Shown here in pieces: positions 25,353-37,264 of a DNA stretch of 64,000 bases. Under the pieces are notes generated by a model. The model made no database searches. It saw nothing but the letters and a program-made list of their open reading frames with translations, and was not told where the DNA came from. Made by a program: the position numbers and the translations under genes. Origin of the DNA: Gnetum montanum (Eukaryota > Streptophyta > Gnetopsida > Gnetales > Gnetaceae); NCBI GenBank assembly GCA_015680685.1, contig MNCI01026654.1:1110-65109 (forward strand), given 5' to 3'. How positions within the stretch are numbered: the stretch's first letter is position 1; each line of letters begins with the position of its first letter.

Positions 25353-25923
25353 TGTAACACCTGAATAACCTTTACAAAATCATCAACTTACACTTTCTTC
25401 TGCTTTATCCTAAGTCAACTTCGTGATGCTTGCAGTTTACCTCGAGGACGAACCATCTACTTATAAGCATGATGGTGAAAACTTGTTGTTTTCATGCCCG
25501 ATCAGCATGGAATCTTCCCAAAGTATAGTAATGTCAGTTTGACATCAAGCATAAATATCGCACCATTAATCTCATAGATATCACATTAATTACGGTTTAA
25601 AAAGACCCTAAACTAATGCATAGCTTATCGTCTCATAATCTGGTTGCATTAACTATGATTTGTAAAGATCCTAAACTAGCTGTTTTGCCACACTAGATAC
25701 ACAATGATATACTTTTAGCCATAGTTTGTGAGGACTTTAAGCTAGCACCTAGGAAACCTTGCTTGATATTTTCTTACAAACTCTGTATATTGTAATGGTT
25801 AGCTAAGACCTTAAACTGGCATCCCTTTTGACAAGTACCTCTAAAGCCTTGTATCATTTCACTATGTTGACAAAAATAATTTAACTACTTCTTTTCTTGG
25901 TAGTTTTGCAGGTTGGTTTGCAA
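25353..25923. repeat. Element B array 2 and pol leader
   Basis: No gene. Between about 25590 and 25850 there are four or five spaced units with CCTTAAACTAGC or CTAAACTAGC, more diverged than in D. A pyrimidine run and tttgcag at about 25904-25910 form a good 3' splice site 12-13 nt before the pol ATG at 25924. Confidence 0.55.
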
Positions 25924-28900
25924 ATGGATGAAGCTTTGCTTGCACCCCTAGCCCTAACAGGTCCATATGGGGAAACCTTTAGATAGCCTAATCTTGCAAT
26001 GATAGGAACCGATGCCTCCTCCTATGACATAACCATAGTAGCCTCGAAAGTATCCCCAGACTGGCTAGAACATTTGGCCCAAACTCTAGACCTGGGGGAT
26101 AGTGATGTGATCGAGGATCCCCTCATTGAGATCTCTGTGGTTATACACAAAGGAGAAAGCAAAACTCTAAAGGTCAGTTCTCTCCTTGACTAACAAATGC
26201 AGAACGACATGTCTTGAGTTCTCTAAGATAATGTTGTGGTGTTTGCATGGTCATATGAAGACATGCTGGGTTTAGACCCATGACTAATACAACACAAAAT
26301 CATGTTAGACCTAAGTATCGAAGCGATTAGATAGAGAGCATGGAAGATTAAGCCCGAAATCACGTTGGTAGTGCGTGATAAAATCACTAAGCTATATCAG
26401 GCTGGTTTCATCTACGTGGTTGATTACTTAGATTGGGTGTCAAACATCATTGTTATTTCTAAGAAAATAGGAGGAATACACATCTATATAGACTTCTACC
26501 ATCTAAACAAGGCAATAGTTAAAGACAATTTCCCATTATCGAGTATTGACCAACTTATTGATACAACAGCTGGACACACTTTACTATCCTTTGTGGATGG
26601 GTTTTTGGGATACAATCAAATCCATATCAACCCAGAACATTAAATAACTACAACTTTCACGACCTCATGGAAAAATTTCTATTATACCATGACGCCTTTT
26701 GGGCTAAAAAATGCTGGAGTAACTTATCAACGTGTCATGACATATATCTTTACCGATTATCTCTTAGAGAGATTGAACGACTATGTAGACGACATAGCTG
26801 TTAAATCTAGGAAGTTAGTAGATCACCCAAAGGATTTAGAATTAATCCTTAAATGATGTCTCAAGTACAACCTACAACTCAACCTAAGAAAATGTGTGTT
26901 CTAGTCAAAACTGGATGCATGTTGGGGTTTGTAGTATTAGAGGCTGGCATACGAATCAACCTTGACAAGGTGAGGGCCATCATTAACCTAGCACCTCCTA
27001 CAAACCTCAAAGAACTACATAGGTTGCAAGGTAGGTTACAGTTTATCAGAAGGTTCATCTCGAAGTTGCCAGACAAGTTACACCCCATGCAGCATCTACA
27101 CAAGAAGGGGGTTAACTTCGAATGGACCAAGGACTGTCAGCATGCTTTTGACGACTTAAAGAAAGAGCTGTTACATTTACCAACAATTTTCCTTCCACAA
27201 AGGGATCATCCCTTCTATATCTACCTATCAAGTTCAAATATGTCCATAGTTGCATTGTTGTGTCAAAAGAGGAATGACGGGTTAGAAATCCCCATCTATT
27301 ATCTAAGTCATGCTCTATTTGCATACGAAACAAGATACAATGAAGTAGAGCATAACTACTTGGCATTGGTTTTCGTGCTCAAGAAAAGTAGACACTATCT
27401 TTTTCATAGCCAGGTTAACATAATTACCAAGAATAACATTCTACAGGCCATCAAGAACAATTTATATAAGAGTAGTAAGATAGCCCAATAGAAAGCCATC
27501 ACAGTAGAATTTGACTTACTCTACGTTGGCCAATCTTCTACAAAAGGCCAAGCGATAGCCGACCAACTTGTAGCATCACCTGTTAATGATCAGGCAATGA
27601 TAGAGCCTAAATTTCAAGATGAACATGTATATAGTTTAAGCCTTGTATCAACAAGCCTCAAAGTAACATTATACTTTGATGGATCTTCGACTACCAGACG
27701 TGGTAGTGCCGTCGCTATCATCACGCTTTCCCCTAAGGATGTTCACCCATTAGCTTACCACTTGGCATTTCCCTGTATGAAAAATTTGTTAGAATATGAG
27801 GAGCTTCTTAGGGGACTGTTAGCATCCAGATAATTGAATGTTCAACACTTGAAAATCCGAGGTGATTCAATGCTCATTTTCAATCAGATCACAAAATTCT
27901 ACACCTACAAAGTTGTGCATCTGCAACCCTATTGCGATATGGCTAGAGATCTTCTAAAATAATTTACAATGATTAACATCCAACACGTATTGTATAGTGA
28001 GAACACCATAGCTAATGCACTAGCTACACTAGCTTTAAATGTGCCACCATATCTATTTTCCACCTTGCTTGCTTTAATGATGGAATGTACAGATCCTATC
28101 ATCCAAGTGGAGAAAATCTCTTTTTTAAGTGTAGAAGGAATGCTAGAATGGTATGAAAACATTAAAACCTACCTTCTACATGGCAAACCACCACAGAAGT
28201 TGACATCTACACAAAAAGATGCAATCCACAAGCATGCTAGGCAATACATCATCATAGGAGACAATACTCTATGTAGGCAGTTCTTTGATGGGGTATTGTT
28301 AACTTGTGTTAATAACAACCAAGCGCAAAGGATAGGTAGTGAAGTCCATGAGGGACTATGTGGAGCACACATAGCCTTGTGAGCCATGGCCACTAAAATC
28401 ATACGCTTAGGGTATTACTGACTGTACATGGAATGAGATTTCCTTACCAAAGTTAAGACATGTAATACATGCCAGCATTACGCAAATCTAATACACGTGT
28501 CACCAACTGAGTTGCATACCACATAGATCACTTGGCCATTCCAACGATGGGGGCTAGACATCATAGGTCCCATCACGCCTAAGTATTTTACAGGACATAG
28601 TTTCATTATCACCACCACTGAGTACCTCAAGAAATGGGTCAAGGCTATTCCCCTATGAAAGACTACATCTCAATAGGTTTACCATTTTAGCTTGGATAAC
28701 ATAGTAACAAGGTTTGGGCTTCCCATGACTATTGTGACCGAGAATGGGTTGTAATTTAGTAGTACTGAAACCAAATCTTTCTACAATAATCTTGGTATTA
28801 AGTAATATTTTTCCTCACCATATTACCTACAAGAAAATGGTCAATCAGAAGCAACAAACAAGGTGATTATCAATTTATTGAAAAAGATGCTCAGTAGCAA

Positions 28901-29390
28901 CAAGAAAAGATGGCATGAGCAAATCCTCTATGTGCTATGGGCCTATCGTACAACATGCAGAATAGCTACAGGTAGGACACCATATAGCCTAGTCTACGGA
29001 TCTAAAGTAGTGTTGCCCCTTGAACTATAGGTTCCCTCACTGCAGATGGTCCTCTCCATGGTCATAAATGAGACTCAACACAATGAGCCTAGGATCATGG
29101 ATTTAGACTCAATAGAGGAGAAGCACATTGAGACACTTAACAACATCAAAAAATATCAGGACAGGAAAATGTAGAAGAATCATCGCAACCTGCATCAGTG
29201 ATCAATCAAGAAAGAAGACTTGGTCCTTAAAGCTATTCGTGAATCAATGAGCAAATTCTCTGCAAGCTAGAAAGGCCCCTTCCTAGTCATCAACACATAT
29301 GAAAATGGAGCATTCAGGCTACCAGACATCAATGGAAAGGAGCTTGTAAACCTAGTGAATCATATGTACCTGAAGCAGTACCATATTTAG
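25924..29390 (+). pseudogene. Element B pol: RT, RNase H, archaeal-type RNase H, integrase (decayed)
   Basis: The start is the conserved ATG (LAPLALTGPYG follows). Linker with FAWSYEDM (about 26245), RT with FVDGFLGYNQI and YVDDIAVKS at about 26780-26810, RNase H/connection with YLSHALFAYETRYNEVEHN (about 27300) and KGQAIADQL (about 27545), archaeal-type RNase H with YFDGSSTTRRGSA (about 27672), EYEELL, RGDSML and an N..ANALATLAL end (about 28010), then integrase with WGLDIIGPI, a mutated IVTENG (D to E) near 28735 and ENGQSEATNK near 28840, ending VNHMYLKQY at 29390. The pol frame is separate from gag-pro by 5.7 kb. There are stops at several Gln or Trp positions. Confidence 0.9.
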
Positions 29391-29429
29391 ACATCATCTC
29401 AGCTAGAATGAAAGGTAACAATCATCTGT

Positions 29430-29790
29430 GACAATGTAAAACTAGTGTTGTAATAAAAATCTGCTATGATGTAAAACTGGCAATTTTTGCACACATTCAC
29501 CACAATGCTAAACTAGCAAGGCTTTCGACCATTCACCACAACATAAAACTGGCAAGGTAAGCATTCGTTTGCTGAGACATTAAACTAGCATAGAATTTTC
29601 CCTAGGTCATGACACAAAACTGACACCCACAGCATGGTCTACCAGGACCATAAACTAGATCTTCCACCATCCGCTATGGCGTAAAACTAGCACACTTCGG
29701 TCTACCCAAACTTTAAACTGGGACCATGGTCCATTGGGACTTAAAACCAGCAACGAAGGTCTACCAGGACCTAAAACTGGGATTTTCCAA
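29430..29790 (+). repeat. Element B dyad array 3
   Basis: About nine units after pol. The clearest is GGTCTACCAGGACC followed by ATAAACTAG or TAAAACTGG (about 29635 and 29757); others are 'gctatgatgtaaaactggc' types. Spacing is about 35-45 bp. Confidence 0.75.
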
Positions 29791-31015
29791 TAGATCATCC
29801 ATGAAACAAGTAGGCTTGACCATTTCTGCATGACATCCCCATGAAATAGAATGGGTAGGGTGTTGGAATGGACACAATGCTGCTACCCCTCAGCATTCCA
29901 CTAATTCCTTGGATATGCCAAAGGGCATACTACTAACCCCTTGGAGATGTTGCCACAATGGTCACTCAACAATTGCAGCTCCTAAGGTTAGCATTGCTAG
30001 TTGGAGCCCCAAGGAAACTATGGTCACCCATAGCCTTGGTTGCCTCCAGCAGCTACCGTCATCAGGGTCTGGCTTCTCAGATTCATCTAACTAGCTCTTT
30101 GCCTAGTTAGATGAATAAGATGAACCTAGCTATCGATGGTGAATTCTTGAGCCATGGTGTCAACAAAGATACCCTTGCCTTTTTTGCTACGATTCCCTTT
30201 TCATGGCATGCGCTCCCATTTCCACTTCAAACGACACTTGTTTCAATAGCATCCCCAGCAGTTAGGAAAGTTTCTTTTGTTCTTTGCACTTTGTTGAATT
30301 TTGCAGGTTACTTGCTACAATAGCATTGTTCAAAGGTGCATTCACTAGGAGGGTGAGGCATCACAGCATTCTGAGGTGGCTGCTTGAACTAGTCTGACTA
30401 CTTAGGAGTGCAGACCCTACCTTTCCCCTCCAGATACCTTACCTTACTTTTTTCCCTCTCTTATCCTTGCAACTACCCTTACTTTCTCCTCCTATTTGTA
30501 CAAGATGTAAATGTACAGGGAACCTTTCGCAGATGATAACCGTCATGTCCATGAACTGGCGTAATGAAACTCGCCTCATGGAATGCATCTGTAGGTAGGT
30601 TAAAACCCTATATAGATGTAATGCATCTTGTCAAGAAAAGTGGAAAAATCTAGGAAAAATGGATGAAATGCAACTCGTCCAGGCCATACGGGTGTAACAC
30701 AACTCACCCAGGCAAGTCCCACATATACAGTGCAACAACATAACCTCTCACAAAAACATGAGCGAGAAGTTATCTAATAACATGTTTGCAAGGTATCCTG
30801 CTCACACTTGAGTCTTCCTTGAACCTCTCTCCCTCACACTTTTAAAATCCCTCTTCTGCTCCTTACGCTTCCAACCTTCGCACTTCCATGTTTGACAGAG
30901 CAACATCCGAGCAGTAGCTGACTAATGGTGCTGGCGTCTTTACCTCTATGATGTTTTGCATTCTTTTTTGACATCTCTCAGGCAAACCCTCCAAACTTCA
31001 ACAAATAGGGGCCAT
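29791..31015 (+). mobile_element. Element B 3' untranslated region and polypurine tract
   Basis: No conserved open frame. It has the 3' splice-like ttttgcag at about 30299-30306, in line with C (1175) and D (58080), then repeated 'atgtaatgcatcttgtc', 'atgcaactcgtccagg', 'tgtaacacaactcaccc' motifs (30590-30720). It ends in ACAAATAGGGGCCAT at 31001-31015, the polypurine tract directly before the LTR. Confidence 0.7.
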
Positions 31016-32354
31016 TGAAACAACATGAAATTTTAAGACCTCGATGATTCAGCAAAGTCTCGAAGTTTAGGCAATGATTTTCACAAGTGTAGTGTCAAGA
31101 CATCCGAGCGATGGAAGCACCAAAAATAGTTGCACATCTCAGCAAGTTTTTTTTTCGATTAAGGGACTACTACACTATGCTATGTAGCTTAGCGTAGCAG
31201 ACTTCAGGAGGAAAGAACAGAATATGGGATGCACAGTGATAACACTTCAACTTTGCAAGTTAACCATGTTTCAAAACCTTAACTTTTTGCGTGATACATT
31301 GCATTATGCTATGCAGCATAGCGAAGCGTAATGCAAGAAGCATAGTTGATATAGCTCCAACAACAAGGATAACATAATTCAAATAGTAGCAGTCATTATG
31401 CCACGATACACTTCCCAACATATCGCAGCATAGCCACAAGAAAATTTATTCTTTTTTTCACTAAAGATCTTAAAATTCTTCAACATGAAAGATAAGGTTA
31501 AATTTTTTTAAGGGTGGTTATGCTATGCTCTGCTTCAAAGCGTAGCACAGTGTAGCATCACAAGCTTCAGCTGTAGCACACCAGGTCAATGACCTTCTGC
31601 GGGCCCAAGACATGCATCATCTAAACTGTGTTCTTCTCCTAACCCTGATCCTATAAATACCATGGTGGAAAATGCTCAAAGGGTTGGTTGATTGGTTGGT
31701 TGGAAAAAAAAATAGTTGGCAACAAAAAAAAAAAGAGGTTGAAAAATTTGAGGTAGTTGATGAAAGTTGGCAAGAGCATCAACGATGATAAAGAGAAGAT
31801 TTTTGGCTCGAAATTGCAAGTTACGAAACACTTTTCTTTGAGCCTAACTCCCTTGCATCCAAATTGGCTAGTGAAAAACATAGATTGGCCTTTTTCTTAT
31901 TTAATTTCTAAATAGTTTCTTTTTAGTGGCGGATACTTCGTCCAAATTAGAGTCCACTTGCAAATCCCATTTTATTCATCATATTTGTCCATAAGATAGA
32001 TCCCAGATCTTGGGATCGTGCATTTTCTAAATTCAATTCATTGCATTTTGGTTACATTGATTTTTATAGTAATTTTGCATAATTTATATCATTTTCATTA
32101 CCTTCAAGATCTAATCTTGGAGTAGATCTTGTTTTCTCATTAGTTGGTATTACGTTCTCATATTAAATCATCATCTCGTTATATGATTGTTAACAAATTT
32201 ACTAACCAAGCAAGTCCATGTCTAATCAAGAAGATCGCTCAGGGTACCTTGGATTCCTTTTCTCTAGCATGGCCCTCACACATATCCATGATTGAAACTA
32301 TGTACATGGAAATCCTCTCAGTGTTTCCAACAATCGACGTTTTCCATCATTACA
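31016..32354 (+). repeat. Element B 3' LTR
   Basis: 1,339 bp, partner of 14805-16141; starts TGAAACAACATG, ends CATTACA. TATA box at 31651-31659. Followed by the target duplication gtggt and the interrupted gag-pro of element A. Confidence 0.92.
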
Positions 32355-32359
32355 GTGGT

Positions 32360-35300
32360 AGCCCTATTATCAATGTGTACTCTACGAATCTTATACTGAC
32401 CAATCCAAATTGTGATAAACATGGGGATGGTAGTCACTTGACCCTTTTCAAGGTCATCTTTAATGTATTTATCATGAAATTTTAATTGGGTTAACCGCGG
32501 TTCTTTAGCCACAGAGGAAAGCATAACATGGATACCTTTCTCCTCGACTAGCATGTTTTCACTAATAGAAATAGATACTAACATGTGAACCAAAACCTCA
32601 TGATGCACGGTAGAGGTCATTATTAAGTCATACAAGCTTAATTTTGTGTTCTTTTGTTTCAATGCCTATTTAACTTATGAAAGTGCATTTAGGAATTCTT
32701 GCTCATTGTCTAATTGTTTTCTAACTTTTTCTTCTTTTTTGCATCCTAGAAGATGAATCTCCAGAGGGGGATTGGCTTTGGGTTGGATAATAAGATTTTT
32801 TGAATCAAAGGATGTTAGTTTCATGTGTGTATTTCCATCAATGGCTGATGATGAAGAGGTCATGGGAATTGTGGATAAAGGGGTGGGCTTAGGAGGGCCC
32901 AACGCAGTGTGTTCTATAGCCAACTTATCTACTAGACATTCTTCATGTTTCCTTAGATGAGGAGGCTAAGATGTAGTGCTTGTCACTCAAATTTGGGTAA
33001 TAGGGGAACTCGCATGCTTTGGCACCCTGATAAAAAATGGTGTCTACATTGTCATAGTGGGATGCGAGGCAATTTTAAGTACAAAGGATGTAGCAGATGT
33101 CTGTGGAGAGGCCCTAATGACAAAGGGGGTTTGCGACCTGGTTGTTGTTGAAGCTTCAACATTGNGACAAAGGGGGTTTGCGACCTGGTTGTTGTTGAAG
33201 CTTCAACATTGTGGGGGCATACATGAACTATGAATGATTCATGTTGTGATTCTATGTTATCATCAATGCCAATGCCATTGATAGTGTAACTTGCATTGTT
33301 AGTGTTCAAAGGATCTTTGTAAACATTCATCAACTAGTTTTTAGGTCAAATAGGACTACTGTCATCCAGGACCAACTTACCCTAATCAATCATTTGTTGG
33401 ATATCATCATTCAATGCTAGGAAATAATCTGTATCATGCCTAAAAAATTGATGATAATGACAAAAATGCTCTAGCTTGAAGTTCCTAGGTACTGGTGGTT
33501 CATTAGGCATAACTAGGGAGGGGTCTTGACTGACTTCAAAGTACCATTGGTGATGCTTAAGGGCCTCCTTTGACATCCTTTTATGTTGGATACGCCTGAC
33601 TCCCAGCAATTGACTCACAAGCTTCAAAGGCCTAATTGGTAACAAGGTATATTTTAAGCAATGCTTGCACTTAAAATTTGGACTTGGCAGAGTTTGCCCT
33701 ATGGGTGTTAATCCCGAGGGCCAACTAGTGCTACTTGAGCTGAGTGTTGCATTAGTGGAGGCTTTAGGTGTTATGGCGGTCTTTTTACTATTTTTGGACT
33801 TGGTCTCATTAGCCATAGTAGCAATCATGGCTGCTGTTGCCTTCCCTTTCTCCTTGTCTTTCTTTGTATGTGTGTATTTATAGGCTACATAGGCTAGATC
33901 CCTACTAGCTTCTACCGCATCCTGGATACTCTTGGTTTGAGCAAATGCCTAGCTAAGGGAACGTATAGCCAAGTAATATAGCTTGGATTTCATAAAATCA
34001 TTTATTGCACCTTTAAAAATGTCTAGTAATTGGGCTTCAGCAATTGGCTCATAGATTTTGTTTGGGGTAGCACTCCAACACTATTAGTTTTTGTATAGAT
34101 TCTAATGGTTCTTGTTTAATGTTCATGAGCTAATCTAAAGTGACTTATAGCTTCAAGTTATACTTAAAAGGAGTTCCAAACTAGCTTAACAGTTCTTCTA
34201 ATGTTGAGATAGAAGCATGAGGAAGCATGTGGTACTAGTGTAAGGCCTTTCTTATCAAAGACATGGCAAATACACGAATGATGGCATGAGGCCATGGTTG
34301 TAGTAGCAAGGATTCAGAATTGAAAGTAACTAGGTGGGCATTTGGATTACCCTCCCCATTGTATTTTGTAAACTAGGGAAGTTGTACCCTAAGAGGCAAT
34401 GTAAACACAGGAACTACTGGACTGATTCGGTCATCTTAGTAGAAGTCCATGACTTGAACAATTTTAGAACTGGAAATTTTGAGCCATTTAATTTCTTTGA
34501 TGAGGATCTGAATAAGCTAAAAGGCTTGGTCTAGACCCAGGGTGTTACAAGGGGTTGTGAAGCTACTGAAGAAGCCATCACTAGTGGCATTGTTGGTGTG
34601 GCTACCAGTCCCATTGGGGATCTTATTAGAATAGCTCCTACTAGTGGTGTTGTTTGAGTAGCCCACCACCCAATGGGTGGTGCTACTAGGGTAGCTACTG
34701 TTGGTGGCTCCATAGGGATGGTTACCTACCTAGTTGCTGGGGTAACCCACAGCGCCACGTTTGGTTGCATTACATGTGAAACTTGGTATGTTTGGGGCTG
34801 TGCGTATTGTGGCATGTGCGACATTTGAGCTACAGGAAAAGAGGTCATTGTTGTCCACCATGTGGTTGAGGTTGGGTCTACTATTGATGGTGGGATGGGT
34901 ATAGACGAGGGGACAGAAGAAAAACTTATATGTGGTTGTGATGTAGGCATGGCGTGCACATATGGTAGAGTAGACGTCACAAACATTAGGTGCGGTACTT
35001 GGATAGACTGGGAAGGAAGGATAACTGGAAATGAAGTTGATGGACCTCCATACTAATGTGTTGAGAGAATTTGATGACTACCCATCACCAAAGAGGATTT
35101 TGGCTATGATAGTGTCATGGCAATAGCAAAAGAGGCGGAAGAGTATGACTAGTGGGAATGAACCATAGAGGTTGTAGGAATAGCTGTGGCATAGATTGGA
35201 CCACCACCTTTAGAGTGGGAGTCCAACTCGTCTTGTCCATCGTGGAGTGGTTCATTATAATGTGATGCTATGTCCCATTCTCTTAACTTACTCAGTTGTA

Positions 35301-35634
35301 GAAGTTGGGCTAAAATCCATTGGAGAGTTTTGGTAAGTGGGATAATGGTATTAGAAGTAGGAAGGAACTCCCTTCTGTTCTGATGAATGATTTTGAAGTT
35401 ACATTTTTCTTCAAGTTTGTGAAAATCCAATGGTAGGTTCACTTGGATATTTGTGCATAGAAAGTTATACTACTCTTCGTCACAAGGTAGACATTCGTGT
35501 GATTGTTGTTGTAGCCTAAGAGACTGTTGTAGTACCCACATTGGGCTAGGCAGTTGCTCAACATCCACCATGTGTGGAATAAAGTGGGATACCTCCACAC
35601 TCACAGTAGGAACCGAAGTGGTAGTAGGATTCAT
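32360..35634 (-). pseudogene. Element A gag and N-terminal protease (decayed)
   Basis: The ATG at 35634 (MNPTTTSVPTVSVEV) aligns with the gag starts of B and D. Domains on the minus strand: N-terminal YNFLCTN...REFLPTS block (about 35300-35450), Pro/Thr/Ser-rich segment with TTWWT (34500-35000), capsid-type region (33950-34500, heavily broken), Lys-rich stretch (about 33830), zinc-knuckle-like FCHYHQFFRHDTDYF (about 33420-33465; the last Cys is Phe here), and the start of protease with VHIDN at the insertion point of B. The rest is at 14799-14232. A direct duplication with an N (33119-33211) breaks the frame and is probably an assembly error. Confidence 0.85.
33119..33211. other. 46-bp direct duplication around an N
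   Basis: The 46 bp at 33119-33164 are repeated identically at 33166-33211 with a single N at 33165. Identical copies in an otherwise ancient element point to an unresolved contig overlap. Confidence 0.85.
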
Positions 35635-36110
35635 TTTTCTTATATGAAAAAGTTGAAAAAGAATATGTGTAAGAAATAGTTAAAAATACTATGTTTTACG
35701 TTAAACAGTTAAGGTATAAAGCTGTAGAGAAAATGGACTAAAACTGGGGGATGTCTAAAAATGCTGAAAAGTTAGTTTTCTTCACTATTACTCTTTCTAC
35801 ACTAAGAGAAACTACTACACAAATAGGCAGTGTAACATAGTAGACAATTTAGGAACCGCTACATTGACAAGGTCACTAAACTACACAAGATACAAGCAGC
35901 GTAACACAGTAAATAGCATAATGCAATAGACAGTGTAATGTAGTGGATAGTTTTAGGCTTTTATCCTACAAGGTTCTAGACGAACCATCGTGGTGACCAA
36001 TCTACACCAATTGGTATGGAGACAACCACATAGTATATATAGCATGTAGGACTACCTATGGTACTTAGAAAGAACATGAAGGTTCAAGCCCTCCTTCTAG
36101 CACCAAAAAC
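35635..36110 (-). other. Element A 5' leader and primer binding site
   Basis: Non-coding leader between LTR and gag. The primer site, minus strand TGGTGCTAGAAGGAGGGC, is 36105 down to 36088, five bases inside the LTR. The match to a tRNA-like 3' half continues to about 36078 (T-loop TTCAAGC). Nothing else is recognisable; AT-rich. Confidence 0.75.
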
Positions 36111-37038
36111 TATGATGTTTGAAAACATCAATGGCTAGAACATCGAGAGGTTATCAGGAATATAGGCTAACCCTAGATCCATGTGAGGGTCATGTTGGAA
36201 AAAATGGAAATGGGATGCCCTAAATTATCTGGTCGATCAATCAGGGACTTACGTGGTGTACAATAACTATATGCAAATAGTAATTTTAAAGTTTAACATG
36301 TTAAGGTTGAAATGGAAGAAATGTGGGGTGCACAACAATAGAAACATATTAAAGTATGTAACTAGGATAGTAAGCATGAACAAGTACACAAAGATGTGAC
36401 ATATATGTTATAGCATAAATATAAGTAGAGTTTAGGTGAGGGAATGCACAACCCCAAAATCGGGGGATCTGATCTTTGTTTGGATGATGAATGTACACAA
36501 CTGGTATGTAGTATTGGAAAGGAACAACTAGCAATGGAACAATATGGTCATAGCTCCCAGACTACTTCCAATTGTATCTACCAAATATCTACCAACTGTA
36601 TCTTCTATGTCTGATCTAACACTTGCAACAGTTTTAACACCACATGGCCTACTATGCTATGCAGTGTAGCAGGCCTCATAGTTAAAAAATTTTTAGATCT
36701 ATTTAACCTATCCTAAACACCTTTGAAAACTCCTAGCTTGGTAGTTGGGTGGACCATCAACTGGGACATTTGTCAAGCTAGGCAAGCTAGAGAGTGTAGT
36801 GAGCTTGATGGTCTAAAAGATAGAAAATTTTCTAAATTTCATGGTCCACTTTTAGTGCTTCATTTATGTGAACTAGCCTTGTAACTGGACGTTATGCTAA
36901 CTATGGGGAAGAGTGTAGCTAACACACCTAAATACAACCTTGTAGGCATTAGGACTTCCAGGATGTCAAGCTATTTGCATGGCCCAGCATGGCACCACAC
37001 TTGGAGGATCATGAGCATCCAAAATTGATGGTGTTTTA
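36111..37038 (-). repeat. Element A 5' LTR with internal deletion
   Basis: 928 bp. Aligns with the two ends of 1919-4274; about 1.43 kb is missing at roughly 36580, including the region that holds the TATA-like box in the other LTR. Ends ggtgtttta on the plus strand where the partner has ggtgttcca (C-to-T changes), followed by gtcat. Confidence 0.85.
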
Positions 37039-37220
37039 GTCATGTTGACTCTGCATCTTGCAGTATCACACTATTTGCATTCCATTCCCCNTGATATGCT
37101 AGAAGTAATGAATGTAGGGAATGTGCTAGGGGATGATAGGGGAATGGAATGCAAATAGTGTGATACTGCAAGATGCAGAGTCAACATGACTAAAACACCA
37201 TCAATTTTGGATGCTCATGN
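37010..37220. other. Inverted duplication between Ns (assembly artefact)
   Basis: 37139-37219 is the exact reverse complement of 37010-37090. Single Ns stand at 37091 and 37220. The duplicated piece spans the A LTR end and flank, so it is not a mobile element of its own. Positions 37092-37138 are unique sequence of uncertain placement. Confidence 0.85.
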
Positions 37221-37264
37221 CGTCTCTTGGGCCACTCCTCTAGATGTCAACAAGGAGGGACTAG
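37221..37264 (+). mobile_element. Element C end of internal region and polypurine tract
   Basis: CGTCTCTTGGGCC...GATGTCAACAAGG aligns with 58793-58828 of element D, and AAGGAGGGACTAG precedes the LTR start at 37265. This shows that C resumes after the A insertion. Confidence 0.7.

Larger units (their letters stand above)
14805..32354 (+). mobile_element. Element B: complete Tat/Ogre-like Ty3/gypsy retrotransposon nested in A
   Basis: 17,550 bp, flanked by the 5-bp duplication gtggt. LTRs 14805-16141 and 31016-32354 begin TGAAAC and end ...TACA. Internal order: primer site, gag-pro 16397-20175, array 1, antisense gene 25352 down to 20949, array 2, pol 25924-29390, array 3, 3' untranslated region, polypurine tract, LTR. 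Over the first 130 bp the LTRs differ at roughly one site in twelve by eye, so the insertion is old but younger than A. Confidence 0.93.
1919..37038 (-). mobile_element. Element A: Tat/Ogre-like Ty3/gypsy retrotransposon, interrupted by B
   Basis: Bounded by a 5-bp target duplication gtcat (1914-1918 and 37039-37043). Read on the minus strand: 5' LTR 36111-37038, primer site 36078-36105, gag-pro 35634 down to 32360, then (after element B, 14805-32354) the rest of protease 14799-14232, array 1, an antisense gene on the plus strand (9617-13709), array 2, pol 8962-5495, array 3, polypurine tract 4275-4289, 3' LTR 1919-4274. Without B it is about 17.6 kb. It is older than B, which sits inside it, and younger than C, which it interrupts. 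All frames carry stops, so it is inactive. Confidence 0.9.

Noticed and set aside
32144-32485. Open frame of 113 codons across 32354
   Set aside because: It runs from the B LTR across the insertion junction into reversed A gag, so it is accidental.
36078-36105. tRNA gene (B-box GGTTCAAGCC with CCA end)
   Set aside because: Only the T-arm and acceptor half are present, adjacent to an LTR. It is the complement of a primer binding site, not a gene.
37010-37219. Foldback transposon or MITE
   Set aside because: The inverted arms are exact, include the end of the A LTR, and are separated by Ns, so an assembly artefact is more likely.
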